Part shown: one piece after another, positions 46,301-53,960 of the stretch | Layout: every line of letters begins with the position of its first letter | Numbering within the stretch: the stretch's first letter is position 1 | The notes under the pieces: model-generated | Databases searched by the model: none | Told to the model about the DNA's origin: nothing | What the model saw: the letters and a program-made list of their open reading frames with translations, nothing else | Assembly: GCA_900316855.1 (NCBI GenBank) | Contig: ONEK01000003.1 | Span: forward strand, 100,280-164,279 | Length of the DNA stretch: 64,000 nucleotides | From: an uncultured Lachnospiraceae bacterium | GTDB lineage: Bacteria > Bacillota > Clostridia > Lachnospirales > Lachnospiraceae | Direction: 5' to 3' | Program-made: the position numbers and the translations under genes

Positions 46301-46680
46301 GAATTATTGCCGGCACCGGCAATTGAGGACGCGTTATTTTCGTCCGTGCTGCCGGTCTCGTTCACCGTATTGGTGTCATTGACCGTATTGGTGGAGTTCG
46401 TGGAATTGGAGGAATTACCGGTATTGGCAGTTTCCGATGTGGTGGTCCGGTTCGTGACCGTGGTTGTGGTCTCACCGGCTCCTGTTCCTGCCGCTCCCAC
46501 AGCACCTTCCGCGGTGCCTGTCACGGCACTTGCCTCGATCGTCTGTGTAACCGGCACTGCCTCAGCGGCAGATACTGAAAGCGAAGCCCCCGGCAGCAGC
46601 ATGGATACAGCAGTGCCAAGAGCCGCAAAGAGGGCAGTACCCCTGCGGATCGTATTCCTTACTTTATACATATTGTCCAA
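40315..46680 (-). CDS. Giant cell-surface protein with InlB-type (Listeria-Bacteroides) repeats
   Basis: A 2121-residue secreted protein. The signal peptide spans about residues 1-39. A Ser/Asn/Thr- then Asp/Ser/Glu-rich low-complexity stalk covers about 45-870. It is interrupted by one folded beta module near 265-350 (GVYDVDNNRVTITT). A larger folded region follows (about 890-1290). At least six InlB_B-type repeats are recognisable from YTFDGWYFNP, YTFDGWWRVY, YAFQGWYIID, YDLVGWYLTP, YTFRGWHEYM and YKFDGWYTEP. The C-terminus has one membrane helix (WGTSFLLAAGSLVVWLLTH) and a basic tail rather than an LPXTG signal. A surface adhesin or structural role is inferred. It is a single-gene transcript with a terminator behind it. 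Confidence 0.9.
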   Translation of the reverse strand: MDNMYKVRNTIRRGTALFAALGTAVSMLLPGASLSVSAAEAVPVTQTIEASAVTGTAEGAVGAAGTGAGETTTTVTNRTTTSETANTGNSSNSTNSTNTVNDTNTVNETGSTDENNASSIAGAGNNSVTGNNSVTGYNSVTGNNSGNVNSDAGNNNGTSNASNVTGSETIGSSRTGSSTNNTSGNGAVTNRTGSTSTNRTSGSSVTNRGGSSASSYDNNSSGSASGSSASTRQSGSGTTSRTAGSTSGRTANSSSGSTSSVLRDWDFVPGVYDVDNNRVTITTTELTKEEIVKRLPQYVRNNATDTEIRIQSYVNRAYKEGKEGTYVFTAKLPSGYRVTSGSLKIRVKTVEGTEHPDYPEKLEDSASDGNAVEVTDEDSADNSGEAVSASDSRGSTSGESAKDSADSADKKDSNTSKDSSAAEGNIFQRIIRRVTSLFTGEEENADSESADSSDASGNGNSKDSAETENSAADSASGTDAGGSAADESKEGGEGSSRASGSNDSGDSSGSSSVSANNGFASGTANGSSAGSSSTKKDSAQTGFSSSASGAPRRVPKSNDTVKATDLQDAEKLDSAETDESGEGTSITDETGKNEAAAGNGAASVSADQNADGKDASGKETSGTPDNSNTALTSRNASGETSADAGNAESVSGSDAGTDSDGKIVSSGTGSDGKDSGSEDGKKQDADSGKAADKDGKDSKDSDATDNSKDKSASDSDKDSEGEAADTGTTKKPVYKWNVGDVIDFFNGKTPMEETSGTESTEEGTTASDEAGKDSTEESSDKDSTEAAESSTEADTAAAEASTEAAAEASTEETDETAEKPSLLSRIKSAFAKLAGPRKAPAVTTTIATKTQLDISPKQGETSAFEQKSGDSTSYYVKKDDITLVLDQDQKESASKFTTLEIAVDSGDFEVPDLAANDSFTIDDNSGSYKKDILISLPDSAKSEDGIKDYISKIKFTPSGTTQNITFRLSSNEYDFTTFRQFFGDTNGTIVRRAGKGGTHYYVYIKGEVAWHEAYTNAKKFKFDGLKGYLLTADDSMDREAISILSEKAGNTGYSWTAGTRVLADTDTKFNDPDAIERTTTYTYKVANNAPANYYWADGQETGADLTSDSITISSADTNTNTSLSANTNYSLFSSTDSNVNKLSCVVVDSTGRSYEAIPEGNYTGTAGSRSQGYFVEFSGYDKGYLENQTNHDNRQAQKTVTLTANAWKITYDFGTGNNVSVLTDFSKDTNVTLSDDKTKLTVSGVPNDTTLDTYSVTKFPDWTLDPSTDTGTTKAGTTADATAISSPDHMLLYFYDQDDTTKSPVDLTTPVTKNTTLVAEWVDMTRIKPVLTFNILNQGINGGYFDKAIVPQTGAEEVIDLQPNSEVAETITTADGKTVSYTFDLNLLKDIKTSDLNQGHNSDAYKKVCQDILTRVNKYSKIGSVLDVKDPKSPTDDKRYEFVNWSNNLANAAAVMDRELPQRSATYSANYQLSGTVYQYTVTFTNGLNDDSINLNNASPQGLTKSSTNYTVVEVHPASSDKYAFQGWYIIDGNTNSEQWTKSFITPQDFEDRKITTLNLIAKWGNRDYSVTFDIDDDTTLDTGYDNPYPLSTTGQTFVLPKAEKPGYTFDGWYFNPSLTKPTGTTLDPSKYNEDFTLYPKFSPTAFTITYHHVTEAPWNGTNNDGNVTSIGTDYPYESFKLYDPTAAGYTFDGWWRVYNEEADVYGTKVTVIKPKEEIDKGTTNIDLYAKWVEGTSADEDPYHINYVLNGGEFNLSGWQNNQLVQANGGTVDLHSAKKNGYDLVGWYLTPELDGTDQVLNGISLGEKVADRLSPEEIWNYIKNAQPTNVDKRTLTLYAKYPDEADNAGKFKIIYHPGKGTIPGYEEPYEETFDYAQEETIKLPKPERAGYTFRGWHEYMEDEILTRVSPAEMQAEGVKELNLYASWGSGELDIVYHLDGGENSKLNPETVWQDDSRFQLSPATKEGYKFDGWYTEPEFETQVTVIDPSTLTGPLELFAKFEGDDASTAASSGSSASDANGTRRMAANGGATISAQNGILPAVTGNTITGTGVRTVSTGDEGNIYAWGTSFLLAAGSLVVWLLTHNIPLADAGPVEPRRRKVRAQAGGEDSGKSLRDLMER
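46259..46312 (-). repeat. 18-bp tandem repeats in the stalk coding region
   Basis: Three consecutive 18-bp units beginning GTAACGGAATTAT (plus strand), with a shifted fourth unit before them. They encode N-S-V-T-G-N/Y hexapeptides, so copy changes would keep the frame. Confidence 0.85.
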
Positions 46681-46810
46681 CCCCTTCCGGAATGCCCGGT
46701 TTCAGATGCTGCTCACTGCATCCGGCTGCCCTGCGTGCTCACTCGCCTGACTGCCCGCCGTCCATTCCTTCTGACCTTACCTTATCATGCCTGCGCCAGC
46801 AGGCATTCAT

Positions 46811-46913
46811 CACGGGAAATCCGCGAAGGCGGTTTCCCGTGTATGATCACAGGTCGGGTGCCGCAGGCACCGACCGGGTTATGAAAGTTTCGCATCAGCG
46901 AAACTTTCTAACC
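46811..46913. repeat. Cluster of three bulged hairpins
   Basis: Hairpin 1: CACGGGAAA/TTTCCCGTG with inner CCGC/GCGG and GAAG loop (46811-46841). Hairpin 2: GGTCGGGTGCC/GGCACCGACC with GCA loop (46852-46875). Hairpin 3: GGTTA-T-GAAAGTTTCGC with its complement and ATCA loop (46877-46913). Each has exactly one unpaired base in the 5' arm. The rest of this 506-bp gap up to the terminator at 47049 shows only a small CCGCG/CGCGG stem. Confidence 0.8.
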
Positions 46914-47048
46914 TGAAGACACTGAAATTCAGGATTTACCGCGTTTTCGCGGCTCCTGCGCCTTCGATGTGAATACGGATAATTATCACATTTATCCATT
47001 ACATCAAATCTTTTATATCATAAATCTGATTTGGATGCAACAATCACT

Positions 47049-47082
47049 AAAAGGCCAGCCGGAAGTTTCCTTCCAGCTGACC
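47049..47082 (-). terminator. Rho-independent terminator of the 253-aa gene
   Basis: On the minus strand GGTCAGCTGGAAG, a GAAA tetraloop, CTTCCGGCTGGCC, then TTTT: a 13-bp stem with two G-T pairs. Confidence 0.8.
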
Positions 47083-47186
47083 TGTCTGGTGACAGTCCAT
47101 ATTCACTTGATCCTGGTTGGGACTGATTGGGTTTCGGACTTCCCTGTCACGTATTCCCGGCATCCCTGCCTTTGAATCGAAAGGAG

Positions 47187-47948
47187 TTATGCTCCGATCA
47201 CAGCCGCCTCAACAGCCTGCTGAGACTGCTGCACGGAACCGGTGGTCTCCTGATTCTTCGTATTGTAATAGTCGTCGAACAGCTTATTCGTTGCCTTCAG
47301 CGTATCCTGACTGATGGAAGGAAGCTCCTTGCCCCAGGCCTTCTCGGCTTCCTTGAAGCCCCTGGCAATGCCTTCCTGCATCTCCTTCATCTTGTCGGCA
47401 TCGTCGCCCGCAAGTGCGGACGCGAAATCGAACAGACGCTGGGATGTCTTTGCTACGCCATAGAAACCATCGACACTGATCGCGTTCTGCGCCTGTACCT
47501 TGGTCTCCGCGTCCACCGGATAATTGCCGCCTGCGATGAATCTCCAGAAACCGTTCTCATCCAGAGTGGGCACCGCTCTCGCGTTCAGGAACGTGCTCGC
47601 CTGGGATGTGACCGATTTCATCACATTCTCGACAAGAGCCTTCTGCTGCTCATCCTGCTCCGCCTTCATATCGGAAACGATCTGTGCACGATCCTCCGCG
47701 GACATCTTGTTGATGTTCTGCCGGACCGCATTGACCGCCTCGTCCGGATCCTGAACCTCAGACTTCTCATAGGTATCCTGGATCCTGTTGAAGATGCTGG
47801 GAGCTTCCTGAGCGGAGCTGCTCGCAATCTTGCCGCTGGACATCAGCTCGGAAAACTCGGACTTCTTGCTTTTTACTTTGTGATCATTTTTAACATTGGA
47901 TGTCTGCTTGTACTGAACACCAAATAGCTGAGTGATTCCGACTGCCAT
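47187..47948 (-). CDS. Uncharacterised 253-aa protein of the presumed motility regulon
   Basis: A soluble, largely helical protein without signal peptide, membrane helix or recognised domain. It starts MAVGITQLFGVQYKQ and contains a charged helical middle (INKMSAEDRAQIVSDMKAEQ). A conserved-looking core follows (NGFWRFIAGGNYPVD; ISVDGFYGVAKTSQRLFDFA), and the protein ends in a Gln/Ala-rich tail. The Ser/Lys-rich N-terminal 60 residues look disordered, as in many flagellar-exported proteins. A perfect sigma-28 -10 box lies about 107 bp upstream and a strong terminator behind, so it is a single-gene unit. GGAGG precedes the ATG. Function unknown; a secreted or flagellum-associated role is inferred from the promoter only. 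Confidence 0.85.
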   Translation of the reverse strand: MAVGITQLFGVQYKQTSNVKNDHKVKSKKSEFSELMSSGKIASSSAQEAPSIFNRIQDTYEKSEVQDPDEAVNAVRQNINKMSAEDRAQIVSDMKAEQDEQQKALVENVMKSVTSQASTFLNARAVPTLDENGFWRFIAGGNYPVDAETKVQAQNAISVDGFYGVAKTSQRLFDFASALAGDDADKMKEMQEGIARGFKEAEKAWGKELPSISQDTLKATNKLFDDYYNTKNQETTGSVQQSQQAVEAAVIGA

Positions 47949-48054
47949 GGCCCTTACCTCCCGTTTCTTATTTTTGTTTCCGGTTAACAGAACCCCGGCT
48001 TCCTTCCCGTGAAAACCGGTCTACCCAAAAATATTCTATTAACCCTTACTTTCA

Positions 48055-48081
48055 ATATCGGCGGTATAAGGAAAGATATAA
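48055..48081 (-). promoter_or_regulatory. Sigma-28-like promoter
   Basis: On the minus strand GCCGATAT (48062-48055), with TATA 14 bp upstream in place of TAAA. The remaining gap (48082-48420) is AT-rich around 48220-48290 and shows no coding frame. Confidence 0.6.
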
Positions 48082-48422
48082 ACCCGGATTCAAAATTTTT
48101 TCATATTCTTTTGCTATCGCTGTGTGGCTTTCAGAGCAATTGCAAAAGATCAGAGACCGCCTCCGCTGCGCTTTCAGGTTTCAGGCTCCTCCCCCTCAGG
48201 AAATCTGCGGCGCGTTTTCATCATAATTCATATCACATTTTCATAATGAATTTAATTATGATTTTTATTCTCTAATGTTTTCCCGAGCGGAACGGGCTAC
48301 TTAAACGTTTTCAAGCCTGTGTTTCAGCGAAAGCCCTGCTGTCATCAGCGAAAGTCCGGGCGGGGCAGCCAATCTTCAGGCCGTATATTATTAGCATGTT
48401 TATTCATTGTTTGAATAAAAAA

Positions 48423-48463
48423 ATTCTCATCCACCCCTTATATTCATCGGGGTGGATGAGAAT
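48423..48463 (-). terminator. Strong Rho-independent terminator of the dCache MCP gene
   Basis: ATTCTCATCCACCCC and GGGGTGGATGAGAAT form a perfect 15-bp stem with an 11-nt loop. On the minus strand TTTTTTTATT follows. Confidence 0.92.
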
Positions 48464-48491
48464 CGTTCACATGAAAACCGTAATTCCGCAA

Positions 48492-50837
48492 TCAGTACTT
48501 GTCGTCGGCGTCGGCCTTGGAGAAGTGGCGGTGAATCGGCGCGGAAGCAGGCTTCACCGGTGCCGGTGCGGGTGCAGGTGCGGCGGGCTTCTCCTCTGCC
48601 GCGGGAGCTGCGGGCTCTGCCGCAGGTGCCGCGGGAGCGGCAGGCACTGCCTTCGGCGCGGGTGCCGCGGGAGCGTCCGCGTCATTCTTTAACCGGAACT
48701 TCGAAATCAGGTCGTTCATGACAGCGGCCTGGCCGGAAAGCTCCTCAGATGCTGCGGCCGACTGCTCGGCCGTTGCGGAGTTCGTCTGTACCACGGAGCT
48801 GATCTGGCCGATACCCTCGGTAACCTGGGATACGCCGGTCGACTGCTCCTCGGAGGCCTTGCTGATGGAACTGATGAGGTTCGAAACCTTTTTCGTGTTG
48901 TCGGAGACGGAATTCAGAGCCTCCGCGGTCTCCTCGGTGATGCGGTCGCCCTTCTGCACGGCGTCCACAGTCTCCTGAATGAGGTCAGCCGTAGACTGTG
49001 CCGCCTGCTGCGACTTCTTCGCAAGGTTTCCGACCTCGCCCGCGACAACGGCGAAGCCCTTGCCGGCGGAGCCTGCCCTCGCCGCCTCAATCGAAGCGTT
49101 CAGGGACAGGATGTTGGTCTGGAACGCGATATCGTCGATGGTCTTGATGATCTTGCTGATCTCCTCGGCCTTCGCGGTGATCTCCTTCATCGCGTCGCGC
49201 ATCTCGTTCATCTTGTCGTTGGAGACATCGACGGCCCTGCCGGCTGCGTTGGACAGCTCTTCGGCCTCTCCCGCCTTCTCGGCCGTCTCTTTGATCTTAT
49301 CGGAGATCTCGGTCATGGTAGCGGACAGCTCCTGCACGGACGATGCCTGCTCCGTGGAGCCCTGTGCCAGTGCCTGTGCGCCGGAGGATACCTGGGACGC
49401 TCCGTCGTTTACCTGGCTGGACGATACCTTGATCTCCGTCAGCGTATCATCGAGCCTGCTCGTAATGGTATGGATGGAATCCAGCATCGGGCGGTAATCG
49501 CCGACGTACAGCTCCTCACCGCTAGGATCGAGCACGAAGTTGCCGGACGCCACCTCGGACAGGCGGTTCGACAGGTCGGCGACGATCTGCTTCAGCCGGT
49601 CGACAAAAATGCCGATCTCCGTTGCCATGGTGCCGATCTCGTCGTCGGTCTCCGCCTTGACGGAAACAGACAGCGACCCGTTCGCGAGTTCCTTCGCGGC
49701 GTCTGTCACGCCCTTCAGAGGTGTCAGTGACTTCTTGACCGTTGCGATCACCGTGAGGTCAATCACGATAAAGCCGAGGGTCATGATAGCAATGACAATG
49801 AAAACGAGCTGATTTGCCTGTTTGTTGTATTCCTTGATCGGAACCGCGGTCTGCACCCACCATGTCTCGCCGTTGGCATCCATCGGCATATAGTATCTCC
49901 TGACGGTGCCGGAGCTTGACGACGTCGTAACGGTAAACTGTTTTCCGGCCGCCCAGCTCGACGAGATCGAGGCGAACGCATCGGCGGATACCGTATCCTT
50001 ATAAGCCTTGCCGATGACGTTCGTGTGCGTGGAGTACATGATCGTCTGATAGCTGTTGATGATGTTCACATGCAGGGAAGGAAACGTTTCGTTTTCCGTC
50101 GCGATGATTCCGAACGCGTCGAGGTTCAGGTCAAAGCTGACCGCGCCGACGACCTTCCCGTTCACCGTAACAGGGAACGCGCACGATACCATCTTCACGC
50201 CGTTCATATCAACCGGGTCGGAGAAATCCGGGCTTCCCGTCTCCTTCACGGTCGTATAGGACTGCGCGTCCTTATAGGAATCATAGCTTAAGTTGCTGAT
50301 GGTGACGCTGCCGTTATCCGCGGCGCTGACATACGGCGCGTACTGGTCAATAGAGGCGCTGAACGCGCCGGGCTCGAGCAGGACGCCCGCGCCGATGAGG
50401 TTCGGATCGTTCTTTACCGTCGTCTGCAGGACGGACAGCATCACACTCTCCGCGTCAAACCGGCTGCCGGACAGCATCACACCGTCCAGGACGCGGCTGG
50501 GCATCGTCGGCTCAGTATCCTCCGCCGCAAGGTCGGTTTCCAGATTGGACGAAACCGCATTTGCGAGTGCCGTATATTTCTGTACGAGACCGGAAATCTT
50601 CTCGACATTCGCCTTCGTGTTGGTATACAGGTCGTCGTCTGTTCTCTGCCTCAGCGCATGGCCGACAATAAAATTGATGATCGTGCCCAGCATGAAGAAC
50701 ACGATAAACATGGCAATGCCGACGAACATACATACCCTGAACGTCAGCCTGCTGAGTCCCGCCTTCTCGAGGAAGGACGGCGCGTTCGAAGCCTTCGCTC
50801 TTTTCGGCTCACCCCTTTGTGACTTTACTCTGCTCAT
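48492..50837 (-). CDS. Methyl-accepting chemotaxis protein with double-Cache sensor and Ala/Pro tail
   Basis: A 781-residue receptor. The first membrane helix is at about residues 33-57. The extracellular dCache-type domain spans about 60-330, with [15 protein letters not shown] and a membrane-proximal [17 protein letters not shown] second membrane helix (about 337-360) leads to HAMP and a signalling domain with tip [20 protein letters not shown]. After the coiled coil comes an Ala/Pro-rich tail of about 50 residues ending in a charged peptide [13 protein letters not shown]. dCache domains typically bind amino acids or similar small molecules. AGGAG precedes the ATG. It is a single-gene unit with its own terminator. 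Confidence 0.94.
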   Translation of the reverse strand: MSRVKSQRGEPKRAKASNAPSFLEKAGLSRLTFRVCMFVGIAMFIVFFMLGTIINFIVGHALRQRTDDDLYTNTKANVEKISGLVQKYTALANAVSSNLETDLAAEDTEPTMPSRVLDGVMLSGSRFDAESVMLSVLQTTVKNDPNLIGAGVLLEPGAFSASIDQYAPYVSAADNGSVTISNLSYDSYKDAQSYTTVKETGSPDFSDPVDMNGVKMVSCAFPVTVNGKVVGAVSFDLNLDAFGIIATENETFPSLHVNIINSYQTIMYSTHTNVIGKAYKDTVSADAFASISSSWAAGKQFTVTTSSSSGTVRRYYMPMDANGETWWVQTAVPIKEYNKQANQLVFIVIAIMTLGFIVIDLTVIATVKKSLTPLKGVTDAAKELANGSLSVSVKAETDDEIGTMATEIGIFVDRLKQIVADLSNRLSEVASGNFVLDPSGEELYVGDYRPMLDSIHTITSRLDDTLTEIKVSSSQVNDGASQVSSGAQALAQGSTEQASSVQELSATMTEISDKIKETAEKAGEAEELSNAAGRAVDVSNDKMNEMRDAMKEITAKAEEISKIIKTIDDIAFQTNILSLNASIEAARAGSAGKGFAVVAGEVGNLAKKSQQAAQSTADLIQETVDAVQKGDRITEETAEALNSVSDNTKKVSNLISSISKASEEQSTGVSQVTEGIGQISSVVQTNSATAEQSAAASEELSGQAAVMNDLISKFRLKNDADAPAAPAPKAVPAAPAAPAAEPAAPAAEEKPAAPAPAPAPVKPASAPIHRHFSKADADDKY

Positions 50838-51200
50838 TTTCCTGCTCCTTACCTGTTAGTGATTTGCATGATGCCGCGGGCCTTACGTCTTATGGAAACG
50901 GGAATCCGCTGTGCGGCGCCTTGTCTCGCAGGCCGCCTGCAGCGTCCGTTCCACGGAAATGAAGACAGAACTCCCCCGCTCACGATCACATCATAACACT
51001 TTTCGACAAAATCTTGGCATATATTAAGCGCAAATGGTGAAATTTTTCCGGTTTTTTGATATGATGTTCACAGGTTCGCGGAAGTGAGCAGCCGCGCTCC
51101 GGATTTTCAGGACCGCCCCCGGGGGCAGGGCATTCTGCCTCTGCAGGATTGCAGGAGCAGTTCGCATGTAATTTTTTCTTATTAGTAAGGGGTACCTCAG
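50838..51200. other. Divergent intergenic region between MCP and flgB
   Basis: No coding frame is supported. A minus-strand TATGAT at 50995-50990 is a possible MCP -10. GCCCCCGGGGGC (51115-51126) is a perfect palindrome and overlaps a GGCAG/CTGCC stem. A plus-strand TATGAT near 51059 may serve flgB. No clear sigma-28 box is seen. Confidence 0.5.
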
Positions 51201-51596
51201 ATGAACGACTTATATGGGAACGGGGTCAAACTGAACGAGAAGGTTCTGGACCTTTTATGGAAGCGGCAGTCCATGACGTCCGCCAACATTGCGAACGTGG
51301 ACACGCCCGGCTACAAGAGCCTGTACATGTCCTTCGAGGATCAGCTCGCGAACCGGATCAAACGCAGCTCCACCGCGGACGGCTCCACGACGCAGCGCGA
51401 TGTGGCACGTGTGATCGACCATCTGCATGAGCAGGTGAAGACCGATGAATCGGAATCCACGCAGCTCGACGGCAACAACGTAGACATGGATCAGGAGGAA
51501 GTGGAGCTGGCGAAGACAAATCTCGAATACCAGTACATGGTCAATTCCATTTCCCAGGAGCTCAAGCGTCTCGACTCCGCGGCCAAGACATTCTGA
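51201..51596 (+). CDS. flgB: Flagellar basal-body rod protein FlgB
   Basis: A 131-residue protein of normal FlgB length. The rod-protein motif is SANIANVDTPGYK (about residues 29-41), and the C-terminal helix ANLEYQYM-like segment TNLEYQYMVNSISQELKRL is typical. FlgB forms the proximal rod with FlgC and FliE. Here neither flgC nor fliE follows; a terminator-like hairpin and then cheA do. So this is an isolated copy, either the only flgB or a second one. AAGGGG precedes the ATG. Confidence 0.9.
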   Translation: MNDLYGNGVKLNEKVLDLLWKRQSMTSANIANVDTPGYKSLYMSFEDQLANRIKRSSTADGSTTQRDVARVIDHLHEQVKTDESESTQLDGNNVDMDQEEVELAKTNLEYQYMVNSISQELKRLDSAAKTF

Positions 51597-51615
51597 TTTC
51601 CTGCAGAGTTTCCGG

Positions 51616-51637
51616 TCTGCCTGTCATAACAGGCAGA
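51616..51637 (+). terminator. Possible terminator after flgB
   Basis: TCTGCCTGT and ACAGGCAGA form a 9-bp stem with CATA loop, followed by AATTTTC. Moderate strength. Confidence 0.55.
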
Positions 51638-51744
51638 AATTTTCAAATTCCCCGGGCGGCAGCTAATAATCCGTCCTGTACGGAACGATATATATAGAGT
51701 AAGGGTTTTTTTACTCCAATCTTTGAGAAGGCGGTGCAAAATAC

Positions 51745-53946
51745 ATGGACAGTTCAATGGAAGGTATGCTGGATACCTATCTGCTTGAGACAAATTCTCT
51801 TCTCGACAATCTCGATGAGATGCTGATCGCGGACGAGAAGGTCGGCACGTTCTCCACCGATGATGTAAACGAGATTTTCCGGACGATGCATACGATCAAG
51901 GGCTCGTCCGCCATGATGGAATTCAATTCCATCTCCGTCATCGCGCACAAGATGGAGGATCTGTTCTTCTTCATCCGGGACAAGGGAATCGATTATCTCA
52001 CGGACGAGGACCGCAAGGACCTGTTCAATCTCCTGTTCAAGTCCGAGGATTTCCTGCGCGGCGAGGTCGGCAAGGTTGAGGCCGGCGAACCCCTGCTGGA
52101 CAACGTAGATGAGTTCAACGGCAAGATCGCGGCCTTCATGGACCGCATCTCGCGCGATGAGGCGAGGGGCGAGGCTGCCGCAAAGGGCGAAGCGGTTCCC
52201 GCAGAGGCTCCGGCTCCCGCCGCAGCACCTGCAGCACCGGCTCCTGCCGCGGCACCCGCTGCCGGCGGCGCCGCGTCCATCATCCCCGCGGATGACAAGG
52301 CGGCTGTTTTCATTCATATCAGTCTCGAGGAAGGCGTCGGCATGGAGAACCTGCGCGCCTTCATGATCGTCAACGCCCTGAAGGAGTGTGACATCACGTT
52401 CCGCGCTTATCCGGAGCACATGGATACGGACTCCGCAACTTCCCAGGTTATCATTGAGAGCGGCTTCTATCTCGCGTTTGACAGCGAGGATCAGGCGAAG
52501 AAGGCCGAGGGCGTTCTGCCTTCGCAGAATCATATCCGCGACTATGAGGTCATCTCGCCGGATGAGGCGAGGAAGCAGGTCGGCGGTGCCGCTCCCGAGC
52601 CGGCGCCCGCTCCCGCGGCGGAATCCGCCGCGCCGGCGAAGCAGGAAGCTCCCGCGGCTTCGCCTGCAGCTGCAGGTCCCGCGGCATCCGCTCCCACCGC
52701 AGCCTCCGCGAAGGAAGCACCGAAGAACGCGAAGACAAACGGCCCTGTGAAGCAGAGCCTCATTTCCGTCAACCTGCAGAAGCTCGATTCGCTCATGGAC
52801 CTCGTCGGCGAGATCGTCATCACCGAATCCATGGTGACGTCCTCTCCTGTCCTGAAGCAGCTTCCGCAGGAAGCCTATGACTCGTTCAACAAGTCCGCGC
52901 GCCAGCTGCGCAAGCTGACGGACGACCTGCAGGATATCTCCATGTCGCTCAGGATGGTGCCGATTTCCGGAGTATTCCAGAAGATGAACCGCATCGTCCG
53001 CGACATGAAGCAGAAGCTGAACAAGGACGTGAAGCTCACGCTCATCGGTGAGGATACGGAAGTCGACAAGACCATCGTCGACGCCATCCAGGATCCGATC
53101 ATGCACATCGTGCGTAACTCCATGGACCACGGCATCGAGAAGACGAAGGAGGAGCGTCTTTCAGCCGGCAAGCCGGCGCAGGGTGAGATCATCCTCAAGG
53201 CTTCGCACTCCTCGTCAGAGGTTGTCATCTCCTGCTCGGACGACGGCTACGGCATGGATCCCGACGTCATGCTCAGCAAGGCGGAGGAGAAGGGCATCCT
53301 CACAAAGCCGAAGAGCGAGTATTCCACGAAGGAAGCTCTGCAGCTCATTCTGCTGCCCGGCTTCTCAACCAACAAGACCGTCACGGAATATTCCGGCCGC
53401 GGCGTCGGCATGGACGTCGTGAAGAAGAACGTTGAGTCCGTCGGCGGCAACATCTCCATTGAGTCCGAGGTCGGCAAGGGCACGACGATCACGATGAAGA
53501 TCCCGCTCACGCTCGCCATCATGGACGGCATGAAGGTGACGGTCGGCGATTCCATCTTCACGATCCCGATCGCCAACATCAACCAGAGCTTCAAGGTCGA
53601 GGACAAGGATATCGTCCTCGATGAATCCGGCAACGAGATGATCGAGCGCATGGGCGTCTTCTATCCCGTGGTTCGTCTGGACCGCTTCTACGGCATCCAG
53701 TCCTCCATCGACACGATTGAGGATGGCATCATGATCTGGGTGGAGGCCTCCGACAAGTCGTGCTGCCTGTTCGTGGACGAGCTCGTCGGCGAGCAGCAGG
53801 TTGTCGTGAAGCCGCTGCCGCAGTATTTCAACAATTTCGACCTGAAGGGCCGCGGAATCACAGGATGCACCATCCTGGGCGACGGCAACATCAGTATTAT
53901 CCTCGACGTGCTCGGTGTTTATACTGCAGCCGTTGAGAACGCTTAA
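51745..53946 (+). CDS. cheA: Chemotaxis histidine kinase CheA
   Basis: A 733-residue kinase. The P1/HPt domain carries the phospho-His H49 in MHTIKGSSAM. An Ala/Pro linker leads to a P2-like domain (about 185-275), then a second Ala/Pro linker. The P3 dimerisation helix follows (LDSLMDLVGEIVITESMV, about 345-365). The P4 ATPase has IMHIVRNSMDHGIE and GRGVGMDVVKKNVES. The P5 CheW-like domain forms the C-terminus. It phosphorylates CheY (not in this window) and CheB-type targets. The two Ala/Pro linkers are long. Upstream, AACGATAT at about 51684-51691 with TAAT 15-16 bp before it is a weak sigma-28-like match. It starts the cheA-cheW unit. Confidence 0.97.
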   Translation: MDSSMEGMLDTYLLETNSLLDNLDEMLIADEKVGTFSTDDVNEIFRTMHTIKGSSAMMEFNSISVIAHKMEDLFFFIRDKGIDYLTDEDRKDLFNLLFKSEDFLRGEVGKVEAGEPLLDNVDEFNGKIAAFMDRISRDEARGEAAAKGEAVPAEAPAPAAAPAAPAPAAAPAAGGAASIIPADDKAAVFIHISLEEGVGMENLRAFMIVNALKECDITFRAYPEHMDTDSATSQVIIESGFYLAFDSEDQAKKAEGVLPSQNHIRDYEVISPDEARKQVGGAAPEPAPAPAAESAAPAKQEAPAASPAAAGPAASAPTAASAKEAPKNAKTNGPVKQSLISVNLQKLDSLMDLVGEIVITESMVTSSPVLKQLPQEAYDSFNKSARQLRKLTDDLQDISMSLRMVPISGVFQKMNRIVRDMKQKLNKDVKLTLIGEDTEVDKTIVDAIQDPIMHIVRNSMDHGIEKTKEERLSAGKPAQGEIILKASHSSSEVVISCSDDGYGMDPDVMLSKAEEKGILTKPKSEYSTKEALQLILLPGFSTNKTVTEYSGRGVGMDVVKKNVESVGGNISIESEVGKGTTITMKIPLTLAIMDGMKVTVGDSIFTIPIANINQSFKVEDKDIVLDESGNEMIERMGVFYPVVRLDRFYGIQSSIDTIEDGIMIWVEASDKSCCLFVDELVGEQQVVVKPLPQYFNNFDLKGRGITGCTILGDGNISIILDVLGVYTAAVENA

Positions 53947-53960
53947 GGAGGTACACCGTC

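Noticed and set aside
46240..46312. Short spaced repeats that might suggest a CRISPR array
   Set aside because: They are contiguous 18-bp coding repeats without unique spacers, in the stalk of the surface protein, and no cas genes are present.
48200..48300. AT-rich stretch as a possible replication origin
   Set aside because: No DnaA-box cluster and no dnaA or dnaN neighbour; an ordinary AT-rich intergenic region.
48320..48372. CAGCGAAAG repeats resembling part of a c-di-GMP riboswitch
   Set aside because: The conserved GEMM core and its two stems are not present on either strand, and the gene arrangement gives no fitting leader.
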